64,000 bases of DNA, taken from positions 124,001 through 188,000 of the forward strand of contig NZ_JAVAMA010000013.1 of the NCBI RefSeq assembly GCF_030730875.1, written 5' to 3'. The stretch is from Sphingomonas sp. DG1-23. Its GTDB lineage: Bacteria; Pseudomonadota; Alphaproteobacteria; Sphingomonadales; Sphingomonadaceae. The notes below the pieces were generated by a model. It was not told the origin of the DNA. It saw nothing but the letters and a program-made list of their open reading frames with translations, and made no database searches. Positions 25,251 through 33,364 of this stretch are shown here, piece by piece; positions within the stretch are counted from its first letter, which is position 1; each line of letters begins with the position of its first letter. Position numbers and translations under genes: made by a program.

Positions 25251-26141
25251 ATGCTCTACCAGATCCGTCACGTCACCCGCTTCGCTTATGCCGAGCCGGT
25301 CGCCTTCGCGCGCAACAATCTCCGTCTCAAGCCGATCCATTGGTCGGGCCAGCAGCTCGAGGATCATGCTCTGGTGATCGAGCCGCAAGGCCGCGTCTTC
25401 CCGACGCGCGCCGAAGCAGGGCTCGCCAATGTCGTTCGCCTCGTGGTCGAGCAACCGGCCCGCAACCTGACCATCGAGAGTCGCGCCCGCGTCCGCGTCG
25501 ATCGCCCGATCCCGGTCCCCGCCGCCACTGACCCGAACCTCGCCGAGATCGCCTCATGGGCGCGCGCCAGCCGCGATGCCTCGCCCGCCGGCCCTGCCGC
25601 CTATCTCTTTCCGTCGCCGCGAATCCCGCTCGACCGTGCGATTGCCGAATGGTGCGCCGCCGCTCTCGATCCGCGCCGCGGCGTGCTCGACGCCGCGCTC
25701 GCGCTGGCGCTACGCATCCAGCGCGAATTCGCCTTCGATCCCACCGCCACCCTCGTCGATACCGCGCCCGGCGAGGCCTTTCGCAAGCGTGGCGGGGTCT
25801 GCCAGGATTTCGCGCAGATCATGATCTCGGGGCTGCGCGCCGCCGGACTGCCGGCGGCCTATGTATCGGGCTATATCCGCACCTTGCCGCCGCCTGGAAA
25901 GCCGCGGCTGGTCGGGGCCGATGCGACGCATGCCTGGGTCCTGGTCTGGGCGGGGCCGGCGCTCGGCTGGGTCGGCGTCGATCCGACCAACGGCATCTGG
26001 ATGGCGGGCGATCACATCGTCGTCGCGATCGGCCGCGACTATGCCGATGTCGCGCCGATCGACGGCATCGTGCTCGGCTGGGGGGCGCAGGAGATGCACG
26101 TTTCGGTCGATGTCGAACCGCTGGAACATGCCCCCGCCTGA
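25251..26141 (+). CDS. Transglutaminase-like protease/peptide ligase family protein
   Basis: 296 residues. The N-terminal bacterial transglutaminase-like beta domain begins MLYQIRHVTRFAYAEPVAFARNNLRL. The papain-fold core follows, with the catalytic Cys in RGGVCQDFAQIMISGLR, His in DATHAWVLVW and Asp in GWVGVDPTNG, so the triad is complete. It starts 5 bases after the ATP-grasp/alpha-E gene and is surely co-transcribed. The combination is a widespread conserved module; function (peptide tag addition or removal) is predicted only. No signal peptide is evident. Confidence 0.9.
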   Translation: MLYQIRHVTRFAYAEPVAFARNNLRLKPIHWSGQQLEDHALVIEPQGRVFPTRAEAGLANVVRLVVEQPARNLTIESRARVRVDRPIPVPAATDPNLAEIASWARASRDASPAGPAAYLFPSPRIPLDRAIAEWCAAALDPRRGVLDAALALALRIQREFAFDPTATLVDTAPGEAFRKRGGVCQDFAQIMISGLRAAGLPAAYVSGYIRTLPPPGKPRLVGADATHAWVLVWAGPALGWVGVDPTNGIWMAGDHIVVAIGRDYADVAPIDGIVLGWGAQEMHVSVDVEPLEHAPA

Positions 26142-26237
26142 GCCGGGCTTGCGAAAAGCGCATGTCGCGCCGATGTTCGCGGGCGAAAAGCTCCTGTAAG
26201 GGGCGCTCGACATTGGTGATTTCGAACGGGGAATTTA

Positions 26238-27173
26238 GTGGCCGATCCGTATGCAACTCTGGGCGTGGCGCGGGGCGCGAGCGAGGCCGATATCAAAAAG
26301 GCCTATCGCAAGCTCGCCAAGGAGCTGCACCCCGACCGCAACAAGGACAATCCCAAAGCGTCCGAGAAGTTCAGCCAGGTGACTTCGGCCTATGACCTGC
26401 TGAGCGACAAGGACAAGCGCGCGCGTTTCGATCGCGGCGAGATCGACGGCGACGGCAATCCGACCGCGCCGTTCGGGTTCGGCGGCGGCGGGCAGCAAGC
26501 CGGCTTTCGCCCCGGCGGCAGCGGCGGCTTCGATTTCGGCGGCGAATCCAGCGATATCGGCGATATCTTCGAAGGGCTGTTCGGCGGCGGCGCCAAGCGC
26601 GGCGGCGGCGGGTTCAGCGGCGGCTTCGGCGGGTTCGGCCGCAAATCCGCGGCGAAGGGCGCCAATGTCGCCTATCGGCTCGCAGTGGCGTTCGAGGACG
26701 CGGCGAGGCTGGCGCCGCAGCGGATCATCTTGCGCGACGGCAAGTCGATCGACCTCAAGCTCCCCGCCGGCGTCGAGACCGGCACCCAGATGCGGCTCGC
26801 CGGCAAGGGCGAGGAAGGCCCGGGCGGCTTCGGCGACGCGATCGTGACGATCGACGTCCAGCCGCACCGTTTCTACGAACGCGTCGGCGACGATATCCGG
26901 CTCGATTTGCCGGTGAGCCTTTCGGAAGCGGTGCTCGGTGCCGAAGTCCGCGTGCCGACTCCCGACGGTGCGGTGATGCTCAAGGTTCCCAAGGGCTCGA
27001 CCTCGGGCAAGGTCCTGCGGCTGAAGGGTCGGGGCTTCCACAAGAAGTCCGGGGGGCGGGGCGATCTGCTCGTCACCTTGATGGTCGATCTGCCGGTCGA
27101 CGACGACGCGCTCGTCGAGTTCGTACAGGGCTGGCAGAACAAGGGGAACCCGCGTGGCCGCATGGGCGTCTGA
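26238..27173 (+). CDS. DnaJ/CbpA-like co-chaperone (J domain plus C-terminal domains, no zinc finger)
   Basis: 311 residues from a GTG at 26238. The J domain at residues 1-65 has the HPD tripeptide in [12 protein letters not shown] long Gly/Phe-rich linker follows (about 80-140), then two DnaJ C-terminal beta domains ([51 protein letters not shown]). The Cys-rich zinc finger of true DnaJ is absent, so this is a class B, CbpA-type protein that would stimulate DnaK and bind clients. The gene is followed after 6 bases by the BrkB-family gene. Confidence 0.93.
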   Translation: MADPYATLGVARGASEADIKKAYRKLAKELHPDRNKDNPKASEKFSQVTSAYDLLSDKDKRARFDRGEIDGDGNPTAPFGFGGGGQQAGFRPGGSGGFDFGGESSDIGDIFEGLFGGGAKRGGGGFSGGFGGFGRKSAAKGANVAYRLAVAFEDAARLAPQRIILRDGKSIDLKLPAGVETGTQMRLAGKGEEGPGGFGDAIVTIDVQPHRFYERVGDDIRLDLPVSLSEAVLGAEVRVPTPDGAVMLKVPKGSTSGKVLRLKGRGFHKKSGGRGDLLVTLMVDLPVDDDALVEFVQGWQNKGNPRGRMGV

Positions 27174-27179
27174 GCCCTT

Positions 27180-28130
27180 GTGAAAAAAGGGGAAAGTTCA
27201 GACGCCGACGAGGCGGCACCCGGGCTCGGCGTCCGCATCCGCGCCGCGATGGGCAAAATCGGTGCCGGCCCCCGCTTCTTCTATGTCGTCAAACGCGTCG
27301 CGGTGGACACCTTCAACGAAGGGTTCACCTATGCCGGCAACCTTGCCTATCTGTCGCTGGTCACGCTCTTTCCGTTCGTGATCGTCGCCGCGGCGATCGC
27401 GCAATTGGTCGGGCGGAGCAGCGAAGGCATCCGCACGCTCGAGGCCTTCCTCCAGACGGTGCCGCCCGACGTCGCCGAAGTCCTGCGCAAGCCGGCGTCC
27501 GACGTGCTTCAGGCACGCACCGGCAATCTGCTCTGGTTCGGCGCGATCGTCGGGCTGTGGACCACTGCCGGCTTCATCGAGACGCTGCGCGGCATCCTGC
27601 GCCAGGCCTATGGCGTCCAGTCGAGCACGCCGTTCTGGCGCTATCGCCTCGGCGCGATCGGGATGATCGTCGCCTCGGTGATCCTCGCGATGGCGGCATT
27701 CAGCTTCCAGGTGATCCTCACCGGAATCGAGCAGTTCCTCTATAAATTGCTTCCCTGGGCTTCGAACGCCCAGACGATCGTGTCCTTCACCAAATTCGCG
27801 CCGGCACTGGCGCTGTTCGGGGCGCTCTACATCCTGTTCTATTCGCTGACGCCGAGCCGCTTCCGCCACTCGAAATGCCCGAAATGGCCCGGCGCCGCCT
27901 TCACCACCTTGTGGTGGCTGTTCGTCACTGCGATGCTGCCGAAGATGCTGAGCACGCTGGGCAGCTACGACCTCACTTATGGCAGTCTTGCCGGCGTGAT
28001 GATCGCGCTTATCTTCTTCTACCTGATCGGGCTCGGCATGGTTGCGGGCGCCGAGCTCAACGCCGCGCTAGCCGAAACGCCTCCGAACGGAGTAGAGGGG
28101 GCGCCGCAAAGGGAGGAAAGTGCGTCGTGA
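27180..28130 (+). CDS. YihY/BrkB family inner-membrane protein
   Basis: 316 residues from a GTG at 27180. Membrane-spanning pattern and family motifs: FNEGFTYAGNLAYLSLVTLFPFVIVAAAIA, then LWFGAIVGLWTTAGFIETLRGILRQAYG, and near the end a conserved YDLTYGSLAGVMIALIFFYLIGLGMVAGAELNA. Family members were once called ribonuclease BN in error; they are multi-pass membrane proteins of unclear function. The stop TGA overlaps the GTG start of fabI. AGGGAGGAAAG just before the stop provides the fabI ribosome binding site. Confidence 0.9.
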   Translation: MKKGESSDADEAAPGLGVRIRAAMGKIGAGPRFFYVVKRVAVDTFNEGFTYAGNLAYLSLVTLFPFVIVAAAIAQLVGRSSEGIRTLEAFLQTVPPDVAEVLRKPASDVLQARTGNLLWFGAIVGLWTTAGFIETLRGILRQAYGVQSSTPFWRYRLGAIGMIVASVILAMAAFSFQVILTGIEQFLYKLLPWASNAQTIVSFTKFAPALALFGALYILFYSLTPSRFRHSKCPKWPGAAFTTLWWLFVTAMLPKMLSTLGSYDLTYGSLAGVMIALIFFYLIGLGMVAGAELNAALAETPPNGVEGAPQREESAS

Positions 28131-28930
28131 CGGGATTGATGCAGGGCAAGCGCGGGCTGATCATGGGCCTGGCGAACGATCGTTCGCTGGCATGGGGGAT
28201 CGCCCAGAAATTGCGCGAGCAGGGCGCCGAACTGGCGTTCAGCTATCAGGGCGATGCGCTCGAAAAGCGAGTGCGCCCGCTCGCCGAGCAGCTCGGCAGC
28301 GACTTCCTGATCGATTGCGACGTCTCGGACATGGCCGATCTCGACAAGACCTTCGCGACCTTGGCCGAGCGCTGGCCGACGATCGACTTCGTCGTCCATG
28401 CGATCGGCTTTTCCGACAAGAACGAACTGCGCGGCGGCTATGTCGATACCAGCCTCGATAATTTCCTGATGACGATGAACATCAGCGTCTATTCGTTCGT
28501 CGCAGTGTGCAAGCGCGCCGCGGCGATGATGCCGAACGGCGGCTCGCTGCTCACGCTCAGCTATTATGGCGCCGAGAAGGTGATCCCGCATTACAATGTG
28601 ATGGGCGTCGCCAAGGCCGCGCTCGAGACCAGCGTTCAGTATCTCGCGGTCGATCTCGGCCGCGACAATATCCGGGTCAATGCGATCTCGGCCGGCCCGA
28701 TCAAGACGCTCGCCGCTTCGGGGATCGGCGACTTCCGCCTGATCCTCAAATGGAACGAGCTCAATTCGCCGCTCAAGCGCAACGTCACGATCGAGGATGT
28801 CGGCGGCGCCGGGCTGTACCTGCTCAGCGATCTCGCGAGCGGCGTCACCGGCGAGACCCATCATGTCGACGCCGGCTACAACGTCATCGGCATGAAGGCC
28901 GAGGACGCCCCCGACATCGCGTTGGTGTGA
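28127..28930 (+). CDS. fabI: Enoyl-[acyl-carrier-protein] reductase (NADH) FabI
   Basis: About 267 residues from a GTG at 28127 (GGAGGAAA 8 bases upstream); ATG 28139 is a shorter option. FabI features: GKRGLIMGLANDRSLAWGIA nucleotide site, FVVHAIGFSDKNELRGGY, LTLSYYGAEKVIPHYNVMGVAKAALE with the catalytic Tyr and the Lys of the Y-x6-K arrangement, and the substrate-loop region SAGPIKTLAASGIGDF. It catalyses the last reduction in each round of fatty acid elongation and is the usual triclosan target. GTG/TGA overlap with the upstream gene suggests coupling. Twin hairpins follow the stop. Confidence 0.95.
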   Translation: MTGLMQGKRGLIMGLANDRSLAWGIAQKLREQGAELAFSYQGDALEKRVRPLAEQLGSDFLIDCDVSDMADLDKTFATLAERWPTIDFVVHAIGFSDKNELRGGYVDTSLDNFLMTMNISVYSFVAVCKRAAAMMPNGGSLLTLSYYGAEKVIPHYNVMGVAKAALETSVQYLAVDLGRDNIRVNAISAGPIKTLAASGIGDFRLILKWNELNSPLKRNVTIEDVGGAGLYLLSDLASGVTGETHHVDAGYNVIGMKAEDAPDIALV

Positions 28931-28937
28931 CGGAACG

Positions 28938-28977
28938 CAGAGAGGAAATCTCTCTGTGGTAGAGAGAGTTTCTCTCT
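28938..28977. terminator. Tandem twin hairpins downstream of fabI
   Basis: Hairpin one is CAGAGAG/GAAAT/CTCTCTG (28938-28956) and hairpin two is AGAGAGA/GTT/TCTCTCT (28961-28977). The two halves share AGAGAG and TCTCTCT, so alternative pairings between them are possible. Neither has a clear T-tract. They probably form a terminator, but a switch-like role for the following cassette cannot be excluded. Confidence 0.5.
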
Positions 28978-28986
28978 GATAGGGTG

Positions 28987-29010
28987 TCGCCTCTAATCTA
29001 ATGGAGGCGA
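28987..29010 (+). promoter_or_regulatory. Inverted repeat covering the RBS of the antitoxin-like gene
   Basis: TCGCCTC and GAGGCGA form a 7-bp inverted repeat with a 10-base spacer. The right arm includes the Shine-Dalgarno GGAGG (29003-29007) of the ATG at 29014. As DNA it could be the operator of the encoded ribbon-helix-helix protein; as RNA it would hide the RBS. Confidence 0.45.
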
Positions 29011-29013
29011 TTT

Positions 29014-29400
29014 ATGCCTATGATCGAAGTGGACTTCGAAACGTTCAAGGAGATTACGCGTCGGCGACCCAGCGAGAAAGTCTCTGAGGGGGATGTCGTA
29101 AAGGAAGCTCTCGGGCTAATCGGAGGGGCGACGACCGTCGGTCGCGACGAGACCAGATACTGGGAAAGCGAAGGCGTCAAATTCCCTGTGGGTACCCGTC
29201 TCGAACATCGTTTCCGAGACGGCCGCGTCGTCGAGGCTCTCATCACTGAGCGCGGTGTGGAGGCCAACGGTGCCGTATACTCCGGTCTGTCGCCGGCGGG
29301 GGCCGCCATTACCAAGCATCAGATAAATGGCTGGCTATTCTGGTTCCTGCGGGATTCAGAAGGCCGATTGGTAGCCGCCGACGCGCTGAGGAAAGCGTGA
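29014..29400 (+). CDS. RHH-like N-terminus plus RAMA-like domain protein, antitoxin-like
   Basis: 128 residues. The first about 35 (IEVDFETFKEITRRR, then EGDVVKEALGL) resemble a MetJ/Arc/SeqA-type ribbon-helix-helix DNA-binding segment. The rest (FPVGTRLEHRFRDGRVVEA, then GAVYSGLSPAGAAIT and NGWLFWFLRD) has the pattern of RAMA/DUF4357-type domains found next to restriction and nucleic-acid enzymes. Base and codon use is visibly less GC-rich than the neighbours, suggesting transfer. It overlaps the next gene by one base (GTGATG junction). I read it as the DNA-binding, probably autoregulating member of a three-gene cassette; the biochemical role is unknown. Confidence 0.65.
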   Translation: MPMIEVDFETFKEITRRRPSEKVSEGDVVKEALGLIGGATTVGRDETRYWESEGVKFPVGTRLEHRFRDGRVVEALITERGVEANGAVYSGLSPAGAAITKHQINGWLFWFLRDSEGRLVAADALRKA

Positions 29401-29642
29401 TGCCGGTCGTATTTCGCGAAGCAGGGTACCGCTTTCACTTCTTTTCGAATGAAGGCGATCCGCGTGAGCCGGCGCACGTGCACGTGACCAAGGATGGCGC
29501 CGACGCGAAGGTCTGGCTTTATCCGTTGATCGAGTTCGCCTACAATCGCGGCTTCGATGCGCGGACGCAGCGGTGGATCTTGTCCGTCGTTGAAGCCCGG
29601 CGGGATGAGATCGAGGAAGTTTGGAATGACCACTTCGCCTAG
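29400..29642 (+). CDS. DUF4160 domain-containing small protein
   Basis: 80 residues. MPVVFREAGYRFHFFSNEGDP, the characteristic EPAHVHVTKDGADAKVW and a helical end with RWILSVVEARRDEIEEVWNDHF match DUF4160. The HVHV motif is the family hallmark. Genes of this family very often precede a DUF2442 gene, as here, and the pair has been treated as a putative toxin-antitoxin-type module; activity is unproven. It overlaps both neighbours: one base with the gene before and 17 bases with the DUF2442 gene. Confidence 0.82.
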   Translation: MPVVFREAGYRFHFFSNEGDPREPAHVHVTKDGADAKVWLYPLIEFAYNRGFDARTQRWILSVVEARRDEIEEVWNDHFA

Positions 29643-29880
29643 GCCCATCGGCGTCGATTTCGATGACGACCAGATGTGGGTGCGGCTGGAGGACGGTCGC
29701 ACGCTCGGGGTGCCGCTCGCATGGTTCCCCCGGCTGCTGCATGGTTCGCCCGACGATCGTCGCGCCGTGGAGCTTAGTCCGAGCGGTCTGCATTGGGATG
29801 CGCTCGACGAAGATATTTCCATCGAAGGCCTGATCGCCGGACGGGGTGATATGACTCGGGCGCGGCCCCGCGCCGCGTGA
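29626..29880 (+). CDS. DUF2442 domain-containing small protein
   Basis: 84 residues from the ATG at 29626, inside the end of the DUF4160 gene. GVDFDDDQMWVRLEDGRTLGVPLAWFPRL, then GLHWDALDEDISIEGLI, is the complete DUF2442 pattern (a small beta/alpha fold). It is the usual partner of DUF4160. Overlap with the genes on both sides (the GNAT start GTG at 29877 overlaps its TGA) implies co-translation of the cassette and possibly read-on into the acetyltransferase. Confidence 0.85.
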   Translation: MTTSPRPIGVDFDDDQMWVRLEDGRTLGVPLAWFPRLLHGSPDDRRAVELSPSGLHWDALDEDISIEGLIAGRGDMTRARPRAA

Positions 29881-30404
29881 CCATCGCGATCCGCCCCGCG
29901 ACCGGCGGGGACGTGGCCGCGATCGATGCCTTGCTTCGCAGGGCCTTCCCCAATGCGGGGGAGGCGATGCTGGTCCCGCGGTTGTGCGTCGACGGCGACA
30001 TGGTGCTGACCCTGCTCGCCGACGACGCGGAGACCGGCAGCCTCGCCGGGGTGATCGTCTATAGCCGGATGGCCGTGGAGATCGCAGGAAAGCCGATCGC
30101 GGCGGTGGCGCTCGCCCCGCTCGCGGTCGACGCCGGGCAGCGCGGACAGGGCGTCGCCGAGGCTTTGGTCCGCGCCGGCCTCGCGCAACTGACCGATGCC
30201 GGGGCGATGCTGGTCTTCGTGCTCGGCGACCCCGCTTATTATGCGCGCTTCGGCTTTTCGGCCGATTGGGCGCGCGGATTTGCCTCGCCTTATGCGGGTG
30301 ACTATCTGATGGCGCTGCCGCTTCAGGGCGGTGCCATGCCGTGCGGCGAGCGCGGCGCGGCGACGCACGCAAAGGCGTTCGCACAATTGGGCGGGGACAT
30401 TTGA
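29877..30404 (+). CDS. GNAT family N-acetyltransferase
   Basis: 175 residues from a GTG overlapping the previous stop (GTGA). GNAT fold: [22 protein letters not shown], beta-4 [27 protein letters not shown] with the acetyl-CoA pyrophosphate loop (Q-R-G-Q-G-V-A), and [15 protein letters not shown]. The style is that of the YhbS-like predicted acetyltransferases, which often act on small molecules or proteins of unknown identity. It overlaps the TTG start of aroC, so it is coupled to the shikimate gene. Confidence 0.88.
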   Translation: MTIAIRPATGGDVAAIDALLRRAFPNAGEAMLVPRLCVDGDMVLTLLADDAETGSLAGVIVYSRMAVEIAGKPIAAVALAPLAVDAGQRGQGVAEALVRAGLAQLTDAGAMLVFVLGDPAYYARFGFSADWARGFASPYAGDYLMALPLQGGAMPCGERGAATHAKAFAQLGGDI

Positions 30405-31468
30405 GCTTCAACACCTTCGGACGCGTGTTCCGCTTCACCACCTGGGGCGAGAGCCATGGGCCCGCGCTCGGCGCGGTGGTCGACGGCTGTCCGCCGGGGC
30501 TCGAACTGTCCGAGGCCGATCTCCAGCCGTTCCTCGACAAGCGCCGCCCGGGCCAGTCGCGCTTCACCACCCAGCGCCAGGAACCCGATCAGGTCCGCAT
30601 TCTCTCGGGCGTGTTCGAAGGCCGCACCACCGGCACGCCGATCAGCCTGATGATCGAGAATGTCGACCAGCGCTCGAAGGATTATTCCGAAGTCGCGGTC
30701 GCCTATCGTCCCGGCCATGCCGATTACGCCTACGACCAGAAATACGGCTTTCGCGACTATCGCGGCGGCGGACGCTCCTCGGCGCGCGAGACCGCCGCGC
30801 GGGTCGCGGCCGGCGCGGTGGCGCGGCTGGCCATCCCCGAGGTGAAGATTCGCGCCTGGGTCGAGGCGATCGGCGGCGACGCGATCGATCCGGCCAATTT
30901 CGACGCTGCCGAGATCGACAACAATCCGTTCTTCTGTCCCGACGCCGCCGCGGCGGTGCGCTGGGAGAAATTGGTCGATGACGCGCGCAAGGCGGGTTCG
31001 TCGCTCGGCGCGGTGATCGCCTGCGAGGCGACCGGGGTTCCGCCGGGCTGGGGCGCGCCGCTCTATGCCAAGCTCGACAGCGAGCTCGCCGCCGCCTGCA
31101 TGTCGATCAATGCGGTCAAGGGCGTCGAGATCGGCGACGGTTTCGCCGCGGCGACGCTCACCGGCGAGCAGAATGCCGACGCGATGCGCCCGGGCAGCGA
31201 CGGCGTCCACTTCCTCGCCAACCATGCCGGCGGGATCGCCGGGGGAATCTCGACCGGTCAGCCGGTGCTGGTCCGCGTCGCGTTCAAGCCGACCAGCTCG
31301 ATCCTCACCCCGGTCGAGACGATCACCCGCGACGGCGAAGCCACCGATATCCGCACCAAAGGCCGCCACGATCCGTGCGTCGGCATTCGCGGCGCACCGG
31401 TGGTCGAGGCGATGATGGCGCTGGTGCTCGCCGATCAGAAATTATTGCATCGGGCGCAGTGCGGCTGA
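30401..31468 (+). CDS. aroC: Chorismate synthase
   Basis: About 355 residues from a TTG at 30401 whose last bases overlap the GNAT stop (TTGA), with GGCGGGG weakly complementary upstream. It opens [23 protein letters not shown] and contains [63 protein letters not shown] and the C-terminal [18 protein letters not shown]. This is the full signature set. The FMN-dependent enzyme converts EPSP to chorismate, the branch point for aromatic compounds. Confidence 0.95.
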   Translation: MSFNTFGRVFRFTTWGESHGPALGAVVDGCPPGLELSEADLQPFLDKRRPGQSRFTTQRQEPDQVRILSGVFEGRTTGTPISLMIENVDQRSKDYSEVAVAYRPGHADYAYDQKYGFRDYRGGGRSSARETAARVAAGAVARLAIPEVKIRAWVEAIGGDAIDPANFDAAEIDNNPFFCPDAAAAVRWEKLVDDARKAGSSLGAVIACEATGVPPGWGAPLYAKLDSELAAACMSINAVKGVEIGDGFAAATLTGEQNADAMRPGSDGVHFLANHAGGIAGGISTGQPVLVRVAFKPTSSILTPVETITRDGEATDIRTKGRHDPCVGIRGAPVVEAMMALVLADQKLLHRAQCG

Positions 31469-31598
31469 TCCCGCGATAGCGTCGGCTCGCGGTCGATCGG
31501 TTTCGTTGCAGCGGCGAAGCGACCCCGCCGCACGCAACTATGCACGCGGTGAGGCCGTTCGTTTCCTGCCATTTCGGTCAAATGCAGGAGTATTAAAC

Positions 31599-31892
31599 AT
31601 GCGTAAGCTCACCTTGTTCCTTGCCGGTGCCATGCTGATTCCGACCGTCGCGATCGCGCAGTCGACGCCGCAGTCGAGCGACAGCACCAGCCAGGAGCAT
31701 CAGAAGCACAAGAAGGACAAGAAGGACGATGCGAGCGCGGACACGACCGCGCCGACGCCCGACAGCGGCACCACCGGCAGCGGCACGACCGCGCCGGCGC
31801 CCGACGCCTCGGCTCCGACGACCGATCCGAGCGCCGACACCACGGCCCCGACCACGCCGCCGGAAGCCCCTGCTCCGACGCCGCAGCGCTAA
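31599..31892 (+). CDS. Small exported Thr/Pro/Asp-rich low-complexity protein
   Basis: 97 residues from the ATG at 31599, with GCAGGAGTATTAAAC upstream. Residues 1-21 are a signal peptide (LTLFLAGAMLIPTVAIAQ). A Ser/Gln region and a Lys/His-rich patch (HQKHKKDKKDD) follow, then a disordered Thr/Pro/Ala/Asp-rich tail with repeats of the type TTAPTPD, ending APTPQR. No domain is recognised. Such proteins may be envelope spacers or secreted acidic peptides; I assign no function. Confidence 0.65.
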   Translation: MRKLTLFLAGAMLIPTVAIAQSTPQSSDSTSQEHQKHKKDKKDDASADTTAPTPDSGTTGSGTTAPAPDASAPTTDPSADTTAPTTPPEAPAPTPQR

Positions 31893-31903
31893 ACGACAGT
31901 GAC

Positions 31904-31928
31904 GCCCCGGCGGCAGCGCCGCCGGGGC
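31904..31928. terminator. Hairpin between convergent genes
   Basis: GCCCCGGCGGC / AGC / GCCGCCGGGGC, an 11-bp perfect GC stem between the low-complexity protein gene and purA. It has no T-tract but sits just after one stop and 7 bases before the other. Confidence 0.65.
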
Positions 31929-31934
31929 TCGACC

Positions 31935-33224
31935 TTAATCCGCGAACGGATCGCGGACGAGAATGGTGTCCTCGCGCTCGGGGCTGGTCGACACCAACGC
32001 CACCGGGCACTGGATCAATTCCTCGATCCGGCGGATATATTTGATCGCCGCGGCGGGCAGCTCTGCCCAGCTGCGCGCGCCTGCGGTCGATTCGGACCAG
32101 CCGGGCATCGTCTCGTAGACCGGCTCGATCGCCGCCTGATCCTGCGCATTCGCCGGATAGTAATCCAGCGTCTCGCCGCGCAAGGTGTAGCCGGTGCAGA
32201 TCGAGACCTCGTCGAAGCCGTCGAGCACGTCGATCTTGGTCAGCGCGATGCCGGTGATCCCCGATACTGCCGCGGACTGGCGGAGCAGCACCGCGTCGAG
32301 CCAGCCGCAGCGGCGCTTGCGCCCGGTCACGGTGCCGAACTCGTGGCCGCGGGTGCCGAGCCGCTCGCCCACGTCATTGTCCTGCTCGCTCGGGAACGGC
32401 CCCGAGCCGACGCGCGTGGTATAGGCCTTGGCGATCCCCAGCACGAACCCGACTGCGCCCGGCCCGAGCCCCGAACCGGCCGCCGCGGTTCCGGCGACGG
32501 TATTCGACGACGTGACGAACGGATAGGTGCCGTGATCGATGTCGAGCAGCACGCCCTGCGCGCCTTCGAACAGGATGCGGCGACCGCGCCCACGCGCCTC
32601 GTTGAGCATCCGCCACACCGGCTGGGCGAAGGGGAGCACGAAGCCGGCGATGTCGCGCAGCTCGGCGATCAGCGCATCGCGATCGATCGCGGGCTCGCTG
32701 AAGCCGGCGCGCAGCGCGTCGTGATGCGCAAGCAGGCGGTCGAGCTGCGGGCCGAGCTCGTCGAGATGGGCGAGGTCGCACACCCGGATCGCGCGGCGGC
32801 CGACCTTGTCCTCATAAGCCGGGCCGATGCCGCGGCGGGTGGTGCCGATCTTGCCGGCGCCGCTGGCATCCTCGCGCAGCGCGTCGAGATCGCGGTGGAA
32901 GGGCAGGATCAGAGGGCAGGTGTCGGCGATCTTGAGCGTGTCGGGGGTGATCTCGATTCCCTGCTCGCGGAGCTTCTCGACTTCGGCCTTGAGGTGCCAC
33001 GGATCGAGCACCACGCCGTTGCCGATCACGCTCGGCGTGCCGCGAACGATTCCCGAGGGGAGCAGCGAGAGCTTGTAGACCTTGTCGCCGACGACGAGGG
33101 TGTGTCCGGCATTGTGCCCGCCCTGGAAGCGCACGACGACATCGGCGCGCTCGGCGAGCCAGTCGACGATCTTTCCCTTGCCTTCGTCGCCCCATTGGGC
33201 GCCGATCACTGCAACATTTGCCAT
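31935..33224 (-). CDS. purA: Adenylosuccinate synthase
   Basis: 429 residues. The N-terminal [19 protein letters not shown] contains the GTP P-loop and catalytic Asp/His set, followed by [58 protein letters not shown] and [11 protein letters not shown]-like residues ([12 protein letters not shown]). The length is typical. The enzyme uses GTP to join IMP with aspartate in AMP synthesis. It is preceded on its strand by the large histidine kinase gene, about 140 bases away. Confidence 0.96.
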   Translation of the reverse strand: MANVAVIGAQWGDEGKGKIVDWLAERADVVVRFQGGHNAGHTLVVGDKVYKLSLLPSGIVRGTPSVIGNGVVLDPWHLKAEVEKLREQGIEITPDTLKIADTCPLILPFHRDLDALREDASGAGKIGTTRRGIGPAYEDKVGRRAIRVCDLAHLDELGPQLDRLLAHHDALRAGFSEPAIDRDALIAELRDIAGFVLPFAQPVWRMLNEARGRGRRILFEGAQGVLLDIDHGTYPFVTSSNTVAGTAAAGSGLGPGAVGFVLGIAKAYTTRVGSGPFPSEQDNDVGERLGTRGHEFGTVTGRKRRCGWLDAVLLRQSAAVSGITGIALTKIDVLDGFDEVSICTGYTLRGETLDYYPANAQDQAAIEPVYETMPGWSESTAGARSWAELPAAAIKYIRRIEELIQCPVALVSTSPEREDTILVRDPFAD

Positions 33225-33364
33225 GAATACACGTCTCCGCCTGCCGGGCGGACCCTGGCCACCCTTCGACAGGACTCGGCGGCCGGGCGGTGCGGGGGCA
33301 GGGCAGCGCCCGAAGCCGCGGGGCCAATGGCGCCCGGGGCGGGCCGCGTCAAGTGCCTATGGGT

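Noticed and set aside
28931-29880. Prophage or insertion sequence at the less GC-rich cassette
   Set aside because: No integrase, transposase, terminal inverted repeats or target duplication could be seen; it is only a small composition-shifted gene set.
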